Origin: Strongylocentrotus purpuratus
Lineage: Eukaryota; Echinodermata; Echinoidea; Camarodonta; Strongylocentrotidae
Reading direction: 5' to 3'
NCBI RefSeq assembly: GCF_000002235.5
Contig: NW_022145615.1
Location: forward strand, 33,859,594 to 33,923,593
Length of the DNA stretch: 64,000 nucleotides
Below, piece by piece: positions 25,620 through 36,439 of this stretch. Position 1 is the stretch's first letter; every line of letters begins with the position of its first letter. Both the position numbers and the translations under genes were made by a program. Below the pieces are notes generated by a model, which saw only the letters and a list, made by a program, of their open reading frames with translations, was not told the DNA's origin and did not search any database.

Positions 25620-26140
25620 ATCTTTCATAAACTGGATACCAGCTCTCTAAAAAATTCAACATGGTCGCAATGATTTTCAAGAAATCTCCTCAAGACCAAT
25701 ACCAATACTCTATTGTATTGCATGTAGAATTCATTATTCAGTTCATGTGAAATGTCATTGTTATGTTCGCAAATTTAAAATACATGACGAACCAAACACT
25801 TTAATCTCCCTTAGGCTGATTTTTCATTTTAAAGACTCATCGATCGCATTAGATTGTATTGTAGTATCGGCCTATACCTAATGGAATGATGGCGCCCTAG
25901 CCGTTTCAAATCACAACGAAATTGACTTCCCCCCCGCAAGGATATTTATTTATGCAAGCATGAATGTTAACAATTTCACAATTCATTGGAGTTAACATCA
26001 CATGGAAAATAATGTAATATAACAAATCATTTTCAATTTATAATCCATTTGAATTGACTTCACGTGAAAAAAAAAATGTTTTATCAATGACAAGTTGCAA
26101 CATTAATACAGTTTAAAGAATGAACACACAAAGGTGATTT

Positions 26141-26262
26141 AGCATGAGCATATACAATACAATACAATACAATAAAGTCATTTCTATAGCGCTCTTACGA
26201 ACTAACTGTTGTTTCACAGCGCTTTACATAAAAAGTGAGCAAATGGAGCTTGAATCGTTCCA
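26141..26262 (+). mobile_element. SINE 3'-tail-like fragment
   Basis: Contains (AATAC)n followed by TTTCTATAGCGCTCTTACGA and CAGCGCTTTACATAAAA, the TATAGCGC...GCGCTTTA layout seen at the tails of SINE copies here (compare 38730-38760 and 32720-32760). It lies in the 3' UTR of SLC16-like gene A. Confidence 0.4.
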
Positions 26263-26279
26263 ACACCTGGGTAACCGGT

Positions 26280-26395
26280 TCAGGTACACGATACTTTACA
26301 CAAGAGGATCAGCATTAAAAGGCAAGCGAGCAGGTTTATTCCTCCAAGAGACCAATAAAGAGTCTTCATGCTGTCTGATACATCCGTGATATAAC
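26280..26395 (-). CDS. SLC16/MCT-like gene A, exon 4 (last coding exon)
   Basis: The acceptor TTACACAG at 26396-26403 opens an exon that completes a Gly codon and reads YITDVSDSMKTLYWSLGGIN, then a hydrophobic stretch LLACLLMLILLCKV and stops at TGA 26282-26280. This is transmembrane helix 12 of the transporter: the (D)xxxSxxxxYW...GG layout is typical of MCT C-termini. The phase fits exon 3 exactly: the single G left over there plus GT here gives Gly. The exon was found by looking for the phase-1 continuation and is too short to stand out alone. The short cytoplasmic C-terminus (CKVSCT) has no PDZ-like end. Confidence 0.88.
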
Positions 26396-26580
26396 CTGTG
26401 TAATATCATAAAGATGACAAGAAAGAAGGACAATTATCATGAAAGGAAACAGATTAAGTGCTTTGAACACATGACTATAATGGCAATTTGGTTACACACG
26501 CAATAGTAATAACAAAACAACAACGAGAAGTAACATTATGTATTGGGTTCAGGAAGGACCGGGAGCTTCAATGTAAAATA

Positions 26581-26660
26581 AACAGACAGACAGACAGACA
26601 CACAAACAAACAAACAAACAGTGATGTCTGATTATCTTGTTAACACCGAGAGATTAGACC
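26581..26660 (+). repeat. (CAGA)n/(CAAA)n repeat with conserved flank
   Basis: Tetranucleotide tracts followed by TGATGTCTGATTATCTTG and ACACCGAGAGAT. The same microsatellite-plus-flank recurs at 40483-40548 (CGATGTCTGATTCACTTG, ACACCGAGAGAT). This is a mobile unit that carries its own microsatellite, not a chance tract. Confidence 0.7.
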
Positions 26661-27196
26661 TGTAAAAGGAAGTTTTAAGTTCTGGTAAAAGTGAAAATGG
26701 TTCTTAGAGGCCTATAGAGGGTCTATACTTTTTCGTTCCTTACTAGTCATAGCAATGTCACACAAAGCGCTTGCTCTTGAAATGTCCTCAAATTCCAAAT
26801 ATGACCGGAAGTAATTGAGAAATTTGGACCTTGCGCAGTTCATTTTGCTGTATGCACTTTTTAGTCAGATTTAATGAAAATATCCAGAGACATGATCATT
26901 ATTAATCTAAAAACTCAAAACCTCACGGTCCCTGAATATTCGCATGTTTTTGTACTTCATTAATTGAGCATTTCCTAATCATTTCTAGGCAGTTTCCTTG
27001 GGCAGTTGCAAAACCGGAACTCAGCCTTTTATTGGTTTAATATACTGGATTATCTTCATTCTTCATAGCTCTTGTTTTTGTTTTTAGCTCAAGGATATTA
27101 TCATACAAAGTGCAATAACATAAAGATATTCAATACACGGATGACGTTTTGTCTTTATGAATTTGACACAAGATAGTTATATCTTAAGTTACTTAC

Positions 27197-28258
27197 CTGC
27201 AACGAAACCAGACGAGAGCAATCCTAGTCCACTGAAGAGGTCTGCTAAAGTCGACCCATGAGCAAAGCTGTCTTTGTCAATCACGAACTCGATGACACCT
27301 TCACTGGTTACGATAACACCATTCATTCCGAGTCCGGTCACGAACGACATCAACATGAGATACCAAACAGACGAGAAGAGAGTCATCAGCAATAATCCGA
27401 GGGAGAACAAACAACAGGAAAAGAAGAAAATGTAGACACAGTACGATGGCCTATGTCGGAGGATGATGATCAGTAAAATGTGTGACATGGCACACCCAGC
27501 GATGGAAGCCATGGGAATAAAACTTGCAGTTCTGGGTTCGAGACCCTGTGAGATGCCATAGGTTACCTCGAAGAGATCCCACCCTCCGACCACAACATTA
27601 ATTATTACAACACTAGGGAGGAGAGTGCAAGACACGAGTGGATTTTTAATTAAGAAATCAATGCGAGTGATTTCTTTTAATCTACTGAAAGTCGGCGTAC
27701 TTCTCGATTCTTTCTCTGCTCCTTTCTTTTTGTTTTTATCCTTGTTATATCCATTATCGTTTCCATGACTTTCACCATCTCCCTCAAATCTATCACTGCT
27801 GATATTGTCAGGACTACGCGGCGGACGATTATCATGGTCACTTAGGACGCGGTCATCGAGCTCATTTACCTCGAATGTTCTCTTTGATCTCTCCCATTCT
27901 TCTTTGCTTACTTCATCAAGGATGTTCTTCTCACTTCCATCCCGACTATTGACATCGACGACTTTAGAGATCGATGGAATCGTATCTTTACTATTGTCAC
28001 CACCAAGGTCTTCGCTTGAATTGGTAGGGACTTTGAGAGCATATCCTATGGGTATCAAGTGGAGGAACACTCCCCCAAGAATAAGAAGGGCGCCGCTAAC
28101 ACCATATGCCGTTAAACTAAGTGAAATCATCTGAGGAAGAAACAGACCGCCAGCAATTGCTCCAAAGAAAGTTGAAATGCTGATGAAAGTGAAGTTGGTG
28201 GGGAAGCATTGATGTAGCAGTAGTGGTGCTTGTCGGTGCAAAACAGATGCGCAAAGGG
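27197..28258 (-). CDS. SLC16/MCT-like gene A, exon 3 (core of transporter)
   Basis: Large exon (1062 nt) between acceptor TTCTTTTGACAG and donor GCAG|GTAAGT (27196-27191). It encodes the end of helix 4, helices 5-6, a charged cytoplasmic loop of about 130 residues and helices 7-11. Helix 6 reads SGALLILGG, matching the MCT RGALLILGG motif but with Ser for the usual Arg. The segment where MCTs have YFxKRRxLANG reads CFPTNFTFISI, so the basic residues are missing. Helix 7/8 contains GGWDLFEVTYGISQGLEPRT, nearly identical in gene B. The predicted role is a 12-helix major facilitator of the SLC16 (monocarboxylate/organic anion) family in the plasma membrane. Substrate is unknown and may differ from lactate given the lost residues. 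The spliced gene gives 502 residues (187+144+1062+116 nt), a usual MCT length. Confidence 0.93.
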
Positions 28259-28564
28259 CTGTCAAAAGAAGAAGAATGTAGAATGATGCTGTTTATGTTG
28301 CATTTAGTTTGATCATGTCTTTTGTTGAGAAATGTCTAGGTATAGATCCAGTAAGAACGATTGTTATCATATAGTTACGTCAAAGATCAAATAGTTGAGA
28401 ACCTATCCCCTTTTTATGAAACATACAATAATTTGTTCGCATAATGAATAATACAGCATGGCTTTTTTTTCAAAATTACTTAAAATTAAACACGTATGAA
28501 AATTATTAATTTTGTTAGGTATGATATTTGGATCTGCAAAGACCGATTTAATACCCAAATCCCA

Positions 28565-30168
28565 ATTGTTTAATTTATTTATTCATTTATTTATTCATGT
28601 CTTCTTTATAAAAACAGGGTGGTCCCATTCAAGCCGCAAGGCCTGCTTTCCAAGGGAGCCCTGCTGTAACAAACAAATTACATTTCAATTATCTTACAAT
28701 ACACATAAAAATACACAAAATATACAACAACAACAAGAACATAATATAAACAAACTAAAAACAATTTCATACAAATAGGAAATTAGATGAAAATGGAAGA
28801 GGAGAGAGAGTAAACGAAAGAGAGGGAGAGAGAGAGGGTGGTAGGAATACTTCATGTAAGCGATCACAAAATTAACTCACTCGAATTTCACGGACGTTTC
28901 GTTTAAAAATGGGTAGTGAGGCGGAACATTTGGTAAGTATGGGTAGTGAGTTGAATAACTTTGCTGCTGTGTACGATAAGGTCTGTTTTTTAAAATCGGT
29001 TGTGGGTTTGGCAAGGTACAATTATTGATGTATTGAAACTGATCTCGTGGGATACGGGTAAGCACTTTGAGGTAGAGCTTGTTTTAGATTAACAGGAGCA
29101 AGATTATTCAGGATTTTATACATAAGTACTTGATAATTATATTCCAATATGTGTTTGACGGATTGCAACCTTAAAGAATTTAACATAGATTGTATAGGCG
29201 TATAATAATCTGCATCTAATACTTAACGACAATATTTGTTTTGACATTTCTGTAGTCGCCTTAAATCTTTTATTTTCAGTGATCCCCAGACAGTTGAACA
29301 ATAATCAATGTGAGGAAGAATTTAAAAAATAGTATAAATGAGTAAATACACGTTTTGTCAAACAATGCTTAATCCTCCGCATACATATACGCGAGTTCAT
29401 AATCCTTTTAACAACATCATTGACATGGGGAGACCAATCTAAGTTCTGATTTACAATAACACCCATATATTTAAATTTCGTTACATTTTCTATAAGTTTA
29501 CCATCCATTTTTATCTTTAATTTGACTGGATTCTTCTTCCTTCGACTTAAAAATAACATAACTTTAGTTCTGTCTGTGTTAACAACTAATCCGTTTTCAT
29601 TCATCCATTCACATAAAATTAGTATGTCATTTTGTAACTGGGTTTGAACAGCTTGTACTCCATAACCAGAGGAGAAAATGGCAGTGTCAACTGCGTACAA
29701 AGAAATATTAGTAGTTGAATGCAAGGCTAGATCACATATGTCATTAATGTACATACACAATAGTAGCGGGCCCAAAATTGAACCCTGCGGTACCCCAGAA
29801 TGAACTGGGAGGAAATCACTTCTAATGCCCTTGTAATACACACATTGGTTTCTTCCCACTAGGTAAGACTCAAACCATGATAATTCTGTACCACTGATGC
29901 CGAAAAAACCATGTTTTTTAAATAAGAAGATCATGAGGGATGATATCAAACGCCTTTCTCAAGTCTAAGAAAACAGCACCAGTAAATCGCCCTTTGTCAA
30001 GGTTATCGTATAACAATTCACAAATCTCTGTTAAGCATGTTGAGGTGGAAAGTTTACTCCTAAAACCGGACTGCCGATCGGACATCAATTCTTCATTATG
30101 GAGATATTCCATTAATTCAAACATCACACAGGCATCACTTTGGCGCAAATCGATTTTTGCACTTAATA
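28565..30168 (-). mobile_element. CR1/L2-like LINE, 5'-truncated (copy B)
   Basis: Minus-strand LINE remnant inside intron 2 of SLC16-like gene A. It keeps the reverse transcriptase palm onward and a 3' UTR ending in an (AAATGAATAA)-type tail near 28568-28595. At its 5' side it stops at the MITE at 30169. Coding parts are described separately. Confidence 0.85.
29305..30148 (-). pseudogene. LINE reverse transcriptase fragment, frameshifted and catalytically broken
   Basis: Two overlapping frames (29918-30148, then 29305-29949) together cover reverse transcriptase motifs: SGFRSKLSTSTCL, FLDLRKAFD (motif A), SGVPQGSILGPLL (motif B) and YAVD where active elements have YADD (motif C). A frameshift near 29930 and the Asp-to-Val change at the catalytic pair both make it non-functional. 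The downstream thumb region (WMNENGLVVN, YMGVIVNQNLDWSPHV) is still readable. Confidence 0.9.
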
Positions 30169-31029
30169 GGCGGTGTCACACAAGGCGGTGTCAGACAGAG
30201 GCCACAAATCCGGATTTTAGTTATCCTCTTAATTGGCTGTCTGTCACCAATTATCCGTTAAAAAATCCCTTCAAAAATTCCTTCAAAAATCCTCATATGA
30301 AGCAAGATAATTCTCTCTTGAAACGATTTTTCAAGGGTTTTTTAAGGGATTTTTCTGTCTGACAACAATTTTGAAATAATCCCTTTAAAGGTCAGTGTAA
30401 GTTTAACGTAATTGGCTGGCATAGGGTTTTTAACGCACTATCATAACCTGCGCATTTAATGATTGAACGTGTGATGTCACAACGTCAAATGCGCAATGGC
30501 CCATCAAAAATCGGGATTTTAGTCATCCGGATTATTCGTAGCCTGTCTGTCACCAGTCTGTCACCTACGTAAATGAAAAAAACAAGATATCTAAAATCTG
30601 GTTTATTCAAGATGGGTCGGGATTTTTCTGTGTGACACCGCCTACAGAGGCTTAAAATCCGGATTTTAGTTATCCTCTTATTCGGCTGTCTGTCATCAAT
30701 TTTCCCTTAAAAAAAAACCTTCAAAAATCCCTTCAAAAATCCTCTAACGAAGCAAGATATTTCTCCCTGGAAAGGATTTTTGAAGGGATTTTTGAAGGGA
30801 TTTTTCTGTCTGACAGCAATGTTGAAATAACCCCTTTAAATAAGCATTGTGACTTCACACGCATCTAAACGTGTGGTGTCACAATGCTTAACTACCTAAA
30901 CGGTGCATGCGCAATGGCTCATCAAAAATCCGGATTTTAGTTATCCGGTTTATTCGTAGGCTGTCTGTCACCAGTCCGTCACTCACCGACGTAAATGCCT
31001 CTGTGTGACACCGCCTTGTGTGTGGTGCC
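30169..31029. mobile_element. Dimeric MITE with GGCGGTGTCACACA ends
   Basis: Ends are GGCGGTGTCACACAAGGCGG (from 30169) and CCGCCTTGTGTG (to about 31022). A second inward end, TGTGTGACACCGCC, sits at 30629-30642. Two modules repeat in tandem: AATCCGGATTTTAGTTATCC occurs at about 30209 and again at about 30657, each followed by GGCTGTCTGTCA. Within each module AAAAATCCCTTCAAAAATCC faces GGATTTTTGAAGGGATTTTT, so each can fold back. No coding capacity. Confidence 0.85.
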
Positions 31030-31173
31030 AGTTTCTAGAATCCGTCATAAGTCTCAGTTCACCGACACCCCATTGAAACACGTGCTAATTTATTCCTTGA
31101 AACGCAGCGCGCGTAACAGCTGCACTGCTAAAGCCAGGGTAATTATGCTGCATTATTGTAGAGCGCTTAGATA

Positions 31174-32716
31174 CTTCTGACCAGGGGCGGTCGAGCGACT
31201 TCCAAAGTGGGGGGGCACCAACAAAAAAGGGCACTTTCTGAAGAAAAAAGGGCACCTACAGTGGGAAATCTCAAAGCGAAAATATACAATTTTTTTGACA
31301 TTGGTACATACCCCTGCATTGTGATTACATTATCAGGGATGATTTTAATATTTGTTTCTCTTCATACATCATACAAGATATCGCTTAAGCATCATACTTT
31401 ACAGTTGGGTGGGATGTCTGAATATGCATTTACGAGCTAGCGAAGCGAGCGAGAAAATTTTTAAAGATCTGCGAGGTCGCAGTGCGAAAAATTACATCTT
31501 ATAAAGAGGAAAAAAACCAATCGTGATGGGGTTATAAGCACATTCTCATAACGGAAGACTGAAAAGACCTTTGATAACTTACATAATTATATCATCTTTA
31601 AATGTGAGCCAGCGCAGCGAGCGAACTTTGGGGGAAATTGCTCTTAGTCGCTTTAAATAAGGGGCATGTTTAATGATTTCATGAAAAGGGGACAATTATC
31701 GAAAGGGATAAGACACTCATTAGAACAGAAAAGGAGCACGTGTCAAAGTACAAAGGATAATTATAAGAGGTGAACATGAGGCATTTTTTTCACCTGAAAA
31801 GAGGCACTCACCTGATGAAAAAGAGGCGTTTACGAAAATGGGAAATAGGCATTTGTTGACGGAAAAAGGGCACCCATCAGATTTTGATAGGGGCACTTAT
31901 AAGAGGTGAAAAGAGGCACTGACCAGATATGAAAAGGGGCACTTATGAAAATGTAAAAGGGGCACTTATAATAAAGGAAAATGTGCATTTGTTGAATGAA
32001 AAGGGGGCACCGTTCAAATTAAAAAAAAGGGCCGTTATGAGAAGGGGAGGGAGCTTTTTCTTTTTAATGGGTGCACTTATCATAAGGAAAAGGGGCACTT
32101 ATTAGAAAGGGAAAGCGGTAGTTATGAGAAGGGGAAGGAGCTCTCTCTTTTTAATGGTGGCACTTATCATAAGGAAAAGGGGCACTTATTAGAAAATAAA
32201 AGGGGCACATGTTAAAATTAAAGGTGTGCTCATCCGAGTTTAAAAAAGGGGTAGTTATTAAAAGGAGAAGGGGCACTTCTTACAAAGGAAAAAAGGGGCA
32301 GTTGTCAAAGTAAAGGAGCACCTCTCAGTTTTGAATAGGGCAATTATCAGAGGTGAAGGGGGCACTTATCAAAAGTGAAAAGGGGCACTTCTCGTACCTG
32401 AAAAGAGGCACTTACTAGAGATTAAAAAGGGCACTTATTAAAGATAATTTCAAGATTTATGAGAATGGAAAATGGACACTTATTGCAAAGGAAAATGGGA
32501 ACGTGTCGAAGGAAAAGGGGCACGTGTCAAAAATAAAAGGGCACTCGTCAGAGGTGAAAAGGGGGGAAGGGGCACTTTTATTTAGTAATAGGGGCACTTG
32601 TCAAAGTAAAAGGGGCACTTTTCCTATGTAAAAAGGGGCACTTTTGGGGTATCTGAAAAAGTGGGGGGGCACTGTGCCCCCCCTGCCCCCCCGGGAGAAC
32701 CGCCTCTGCTTCTGAC
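31174..32716. mobile_element. hAT-like non-autonomous element carrying a long minisatellite
   Basis: The element 31182-32708 (1527 bp) starts CAGGGGCGGTC and ends GAACCGCCTCTG. It is flanked by an exact 8-bp duplication CTTCTGAC at 31174-31181 and 32709-32716. The SINE copy at 41180-41470 provides an unoccupied version of the site: on its minus strand it reads ACTTCTGACAAAGTAAGTG with a single CTTCTGAC. No transposase is encoded. The interior is almost wholly degenerate GGGGCACTT-type repeats. Confidence 0.95.
31212..32655 (+). repeat. Degenerate AAAAGGGGCACTTAT minisatellite inside the hAT-like element
   Basis: Dozens of units of roughly 15-30 bases, each with a GGGGCACTT or GGGCAC core and AAAA on its left. 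Spacers vary (TATCAGAGGTG, TATTAGAAA, GTCAAAGTA). Unit spacing is irregular, which differs from the clean 38-bp satellite at 8531. Confidence 0.9.
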
Positions 32717-32869
32717 AGAGTAAGTGTTAGGCGCTATATAAGCACTGTAATTATTATTATAAATATAGCCTTCAGGTGTTTAGATGGCAATACTTCAACC
32801 TAAATTCGCAAAAAAGATAAATATATGCCCAAATGTTCAATGTTGAAGTGCATTCGCGATATCTATCCA

Positions 32870-33292
32870 GGCTGGATCGATATGATAATATTATTGATAG
32901 ATATTAAAGATGAAGTTGATTCTGGTCATGCGATTGCATTGTGAAAGAAACGGTGTGGAATCGATCAGAAAAGGTTGATCAGCTAGCATATAAGTATTGG
33001 TGTGTACTGCAAGGTTCTGGAATTATCGAAATGATAAGAAATTTGGCACAGTCTTGGTAAAGTTACAAGCACTGTACACAGAAATAGGTATATAGACTAC
33101 ACAAACATGTGGCATAAAAATCCGTCCCGATTTTTTCCTGTACATACAATATTTAGAATATTAAGGCATTTGAAGAGCAATGCTCTTCAGGGAACATGTC
33201 TTATCTGATGTTCTTCCACACGTGCACAATAACAATGATAACGCTCACAAATTATTTTTCACCTCTTCCCAGAACTGAACCTTCTCTTTAAG
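32870..33292 (+). repeat. Dispersed repeat, longest copy (family R1)
   Basis: The right part matches 1-135 and 10108-10386. The left part (about 32900-33115) is present in inverse orientation at 43265-43505 (GGTCATGCGATTGCATTGTG, AGTTACAAGCACTGTACACA). It ends just beside exon 2 of SLC16-like gene A. Terminal structure not resolved. Confidence 0.85.
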
Positions 33293-33320
33293 CTCTTGAC
33301 ATAGAAGAATGCATTGTTAC

Positions 33321-33464
33321 CTGAAGACACTAGAAGTAAGCCGAAAATGATGACATTCTTCGTGAATGCTGTGAACGTGATAAGAAGTCCAGCTAGAAGT
33401 CCACATAACGTAGTCACTCTTCTCGGTCGGTCACTGTGTTCCAGAAGAAGCTGTGCTAGAGGAG
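33321..33464 (-). CDS. SLC16/MCT-like gene A, exon 2
   Basis: A 144-nt exon between acceptor GTCTTTCTAG and donor TTCAG|GTAACA. It encodes the helix 2-3 loop and helices 3-4: (A)PLAQLLLEHSDRPRR then VTTLCGLLAGLLITFTAF and NVIIFGLLLVSS. The PLAxxLLxxxxxRxx followed by a GLLxxL helix is the usual MCT arrangement after helix 2, where the family carries the facilitator loop. Length and both splice phases (phase 1) equal those of exon 2 in gene B at 58862. Confidence 0.93.
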
Positions 33465-33980
33465 CTAGAAAGACACATATAGATAAAGATAACGAATTGT
33501 TGATCATTCTGAAGTATTCCCTTGTCATAAAAAATTTAAATTATGTATGAAATGCATGGAAGGTGAAGAAATGGCCGTAGAGCGGCCGAATATGAAACAA
33601 CACTTTATACAGTACAGGAATAAAAGCTTGAACAAATTTTCAGTTCACTTTTTATCATTGCAGATTTTTAGAAAAAGGATATCGATAAATTAATATTCTC
33701 ACTCAATGTATTATGATGGTAGGCCCCTTTTATAGTAAAGGCGTATGTTTGGATGTGGGTGTTGGTGGGATCAATGAGAGTTGTAGGACAGTTATGGAAA
33801 AGGCTAGTATATATAGATTTGGTGCCTGTGTAGGGGCAGAGAATATAATATATTTAATCAAATTGATAAATTGTGACTTATATTTCTGAAGCCTTGTATA
33901 GATTTCAGAGAGCGTTGTTCAGATGATGTTGCACACAGTTTTTCCCGTTCTTTTACGATTTGACGTGGGGAGGCAAGAGC

Positions 33981-34116
33981 GTCTAGTGCTCGTCGCTGAA
34001 GTTCGGTGCTCCCCAAAAGGTAATAAAGATTATATGTTTACTAACATAGTTCTAACACACGGCAGGTTAAATAGGAAAGTCTTTATTTCCGTTTGAGCCT
34101 GCGAATTAGTAAATAA
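33981..34116 (+). repeat. Direct repeat, left copy (136 bp)
   Basis: Nearly identical to 34761-34896, offset by exactly 780 bp. Shared text includes CCCCAAAAGGTAATAAAGAT, TAACACACGGCAGGTTAAAT and GAGCCTGCGAATTAGTAAAT. Differences are a handful of single bases. Could be terminal direct repeats of a small element or a local duplication; no TG...CA ends are seen. Confidence 0.9.
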
Positions 34117-34760
34117 TACAATTTCCTATTGGTACCTAAAGTGGGTTGGAATTTATGTAAATGAGGAGGCGCTCATGCCTGAGCGCTCACATGAATTTTA
34201 TACGTTGAGTACGTGCGTGAGACGCCGTTGACCTTATTCGACGATGAGCGAGCTAGACGCCGTTTAAAAAATAAACAAATAAATACTTTTATAACATAGT
34301 GATAAGTGAGTTAAGAGGAGGTTATGGTTAAGTTAATTCAATGTAGTGGAGGTTGATAGACGTGAATTATACGTTTTTCAATACGTTGTTAATGTATAGA
34401 TGTTGTCTTGCTTTACTTTACGGTGTCAATGTTCGACACGTACTGTATTTACTTTTGTAATAATTTGAACATCACAGACGTGATTCATAAATTCGATTTG
34501 TTTATTTTATTATGTGTTTGTTCACTTGGAGTGTGACGCGCCGGTGATGTGGTGCATGAGGTGACATGATACCCATTGATGTAGAATCATATTATGATGG
34601 ATATAGTGTGTGTACTGTGTACATACGTAGTCGATTGCATGTCATATTAATAACATAGTTTTCTTGATTAGAACACAGGTGTTGACAGGGATTACTCCCC
34701 CTGATGCTTACCTGGACTCTGGTATGCAACATGTCATGCAAAGACATGTTTCGTTCGCGC

Positions 34761-34896
34761 GTATAGTGCTCGTTGCTGAAGTTCGGGGCTCCCCAAAAGG
34801 TAATAAAGATTATATGTTTACTAACATAGTTCTAACACACGGCAGGTTAAATAGGAAAGTATTTATTTCCGTTTGAGCCTGCGAATTAGTAAATAA
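34761..34896 (+). repeat. Direct repeat, right copy (136 bp)
   Basis: Partner of 33981-34116. Its right edge, TAAATAA, abuts the foldback element that starts at 34897. Confidence 0.9.
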
Positions 34897-36438
34897 GGCT
34901 CGGTGTAAAAATGTCAGAGGAAAAATGTCAGAGGTAAAAATGTCAGAGGTAAAAATGTCAGAGGTAAAAATGTCAGAGGTAAAAATGACAGGGAAAAAAT
35001 TTCAGAGGAAAAAATTGTCAGAGGTAAAAATGTTAAAGATAAAATATATAAAAAAGCATGTTACAGGTTGAATATTGGTAATTGGTGTATATTAGGCTTA
35101 TTAATAATAATAATAATAATAATAATCTTTTAGTCCTCTCCAAATTCTATTAAACCGAAAATGGAAATTCTTTTTGCCCAATTGATCATGAGTCCGGCAG
35201 CCACTGAGCAGCGCCAGATCGACGTTGCTCTATCCCCTTATTGTTGAACTTCAAACAAGGTAGCAGCAACTCCCGTCTTTTAACGTCTTTTGGTATGACG
35301 CGGCCGGGGTTCGAATCCACGACCTTCCGGTTGTGAGACGGATGCTCTACTGACTCTGCAGTCATTTATTTCAGCGCTGCTTTATTTCCTTCTTTCTTTA
35401 ACTTTTATTTACCTTTCTGCCCGAAATAGTTTTGTTTTTTTGCCCGATTATTGCCGAGGGGAGATGGGGGCGGGGGGATGTATCCTTCTTTGGGGGACAT
35501 AGTGACCCGGCTGCCTTCCCTTCACATGCCTTTGTCTAAGCAAGTGATTCTCAGCACTAAGCAAACTTCTCGAAAAAAGAATGTCTAATATCGAGTAGTT
35601 TGGCCATGAATTATAGGTCGAGTTGTGGCTCGATGGTGTAATCATTAAATAAAAAGAAAGCCCCCCCCCCCAAAAAAAAGAGGATAAGATATCACGCTGT
35701 GAGTCCTCCGCCCCCCCCCACTTCACCGTTTCTTCTGAATATTGATGGACATTTTTAACAGCGTGGCAATGACTACAATGGACCTTGTGGCAGATTAGTC
35801 CTGTGCTATTACAAGTTATCCAATAAAGTCTACTAATACTACTACTATAAAATGTAATTTCCTACAAATGCATATTTCCAACAATTCACTTTCTTGTGGA
35901 CTTGATACATGTACTTTGATACCCTGATACAATTACAAAGCAGAAAGCCGCCCATGCTACATCTAATGCTAACTGCACCATTACATTCCAGATAAGCGTG
36001 CGCTTTGCAGAGGTTCTGTTTAAGCTACATCGTTCTATAATTATTTACTGTGAGAGATCAAACTCTGAAATTGACAAATATTTATTCATGAGTAACATAT
36101 CAGAAACATAGTTTTACTGTACACATTTATAGCATCATGATACTGCTTATATACACGACAATATTGTTTGAAGGATATTTGGTGCAGGATTTATAAAAGG
36201 TGTGCTGGCATACACAGTATCCGACAGTTTCCAGCAGGTACATATTCGTACAAGTCTACACATCAAACAAAATGCATCATGAATTTGGCTGGAAAAAAAA
36301 CAGTTGAAATTGAGGGACTTCTGAATTTTTTTCCTCTGACACTTTTACCTCTGACATTTTTTCCTCTGACATTTTTACCTCTGACATTTTTTCTCGGACA
36401 TTTTTACCTCGGACATTTTTACCTGGCACCGTAAATAA
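34890..36438. mobile_element. Foldback element with tandem-repeat arms
   Basis: The left arm (34901-35045) is CGGTG followed by tandem copies of a 15-bp unit AAAAATGTCAGAGGT. The right arm (about 36330-36431) is the inverse, ACCTCTGACATTTTT units (later CTCGGACATTTTT), ending GGCACCG. TAAATAA occurs at 34890-34896 and 36432-36438 and may be the target duplication, although the left one lies four bases outside the best-matching CGGTG end. The interior (about 1.3 kb) carries a SINE, a (TAA)n tract and C/G homopolymers. Tandem-repeat inverted arms around a variable middle are the Foldback plan. Confidence 0.85.
35130..35372 (-). mobile_element. tRNA-derived SINE (second type) inside the foldback element
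   Basis: On the minus strand a tRNA-like block contains GAGTCAGTAGAGCATCCG (A-box region) and GGTCGTGGATTCGAACCCC (B-box region at 35302-35320). It is followed by an AT-rich body and a (TTA)n tail at 35100-35126. The tRNA-like fold is incomplete, so this is a SINE head and not a tRNA gene. Confidence 0.6.
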
Positions 36439-36439
36439 T

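Larger units (their letters stand above)
24340..26140. other. Intergenic sequence between the Ig receptor and SLC16-like gene A
   Basis: No exon is supported. The left part is upstream of the Ig receptor; the right part includes the 3' UTR of SLC16-like gene A. A minus-strand AATAAA lies at 25945-25950, about 330 bases after that gene's stop codon. Confidence 0.45.
31075..32760 (+). mobile_element. SINE 3' body split by an insertion
   Basis: Bases 31075-31181 and 32717-32760 together match, in inverse orientation, the SINE copy at 41180-41330: TTTATTCCTTGAAA, GTAACAGCTGCACTGCTAAA, GTAGAGCGCTTA on the left, and GTAAGTGTTAGGCGCTATAT on the right. The intervening 1.5 kb is a hAT-like insertion with its own entry. 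The SINE lacks its tRNA-like head here. Confidence 0.9.

Noticed and set aside
33981..34896. LTR retrotransposon with 136-bp LTRs
   Set aside because: No TG...CA ends, primer-binding site, polypurine tract or coding sequence between the repeats.
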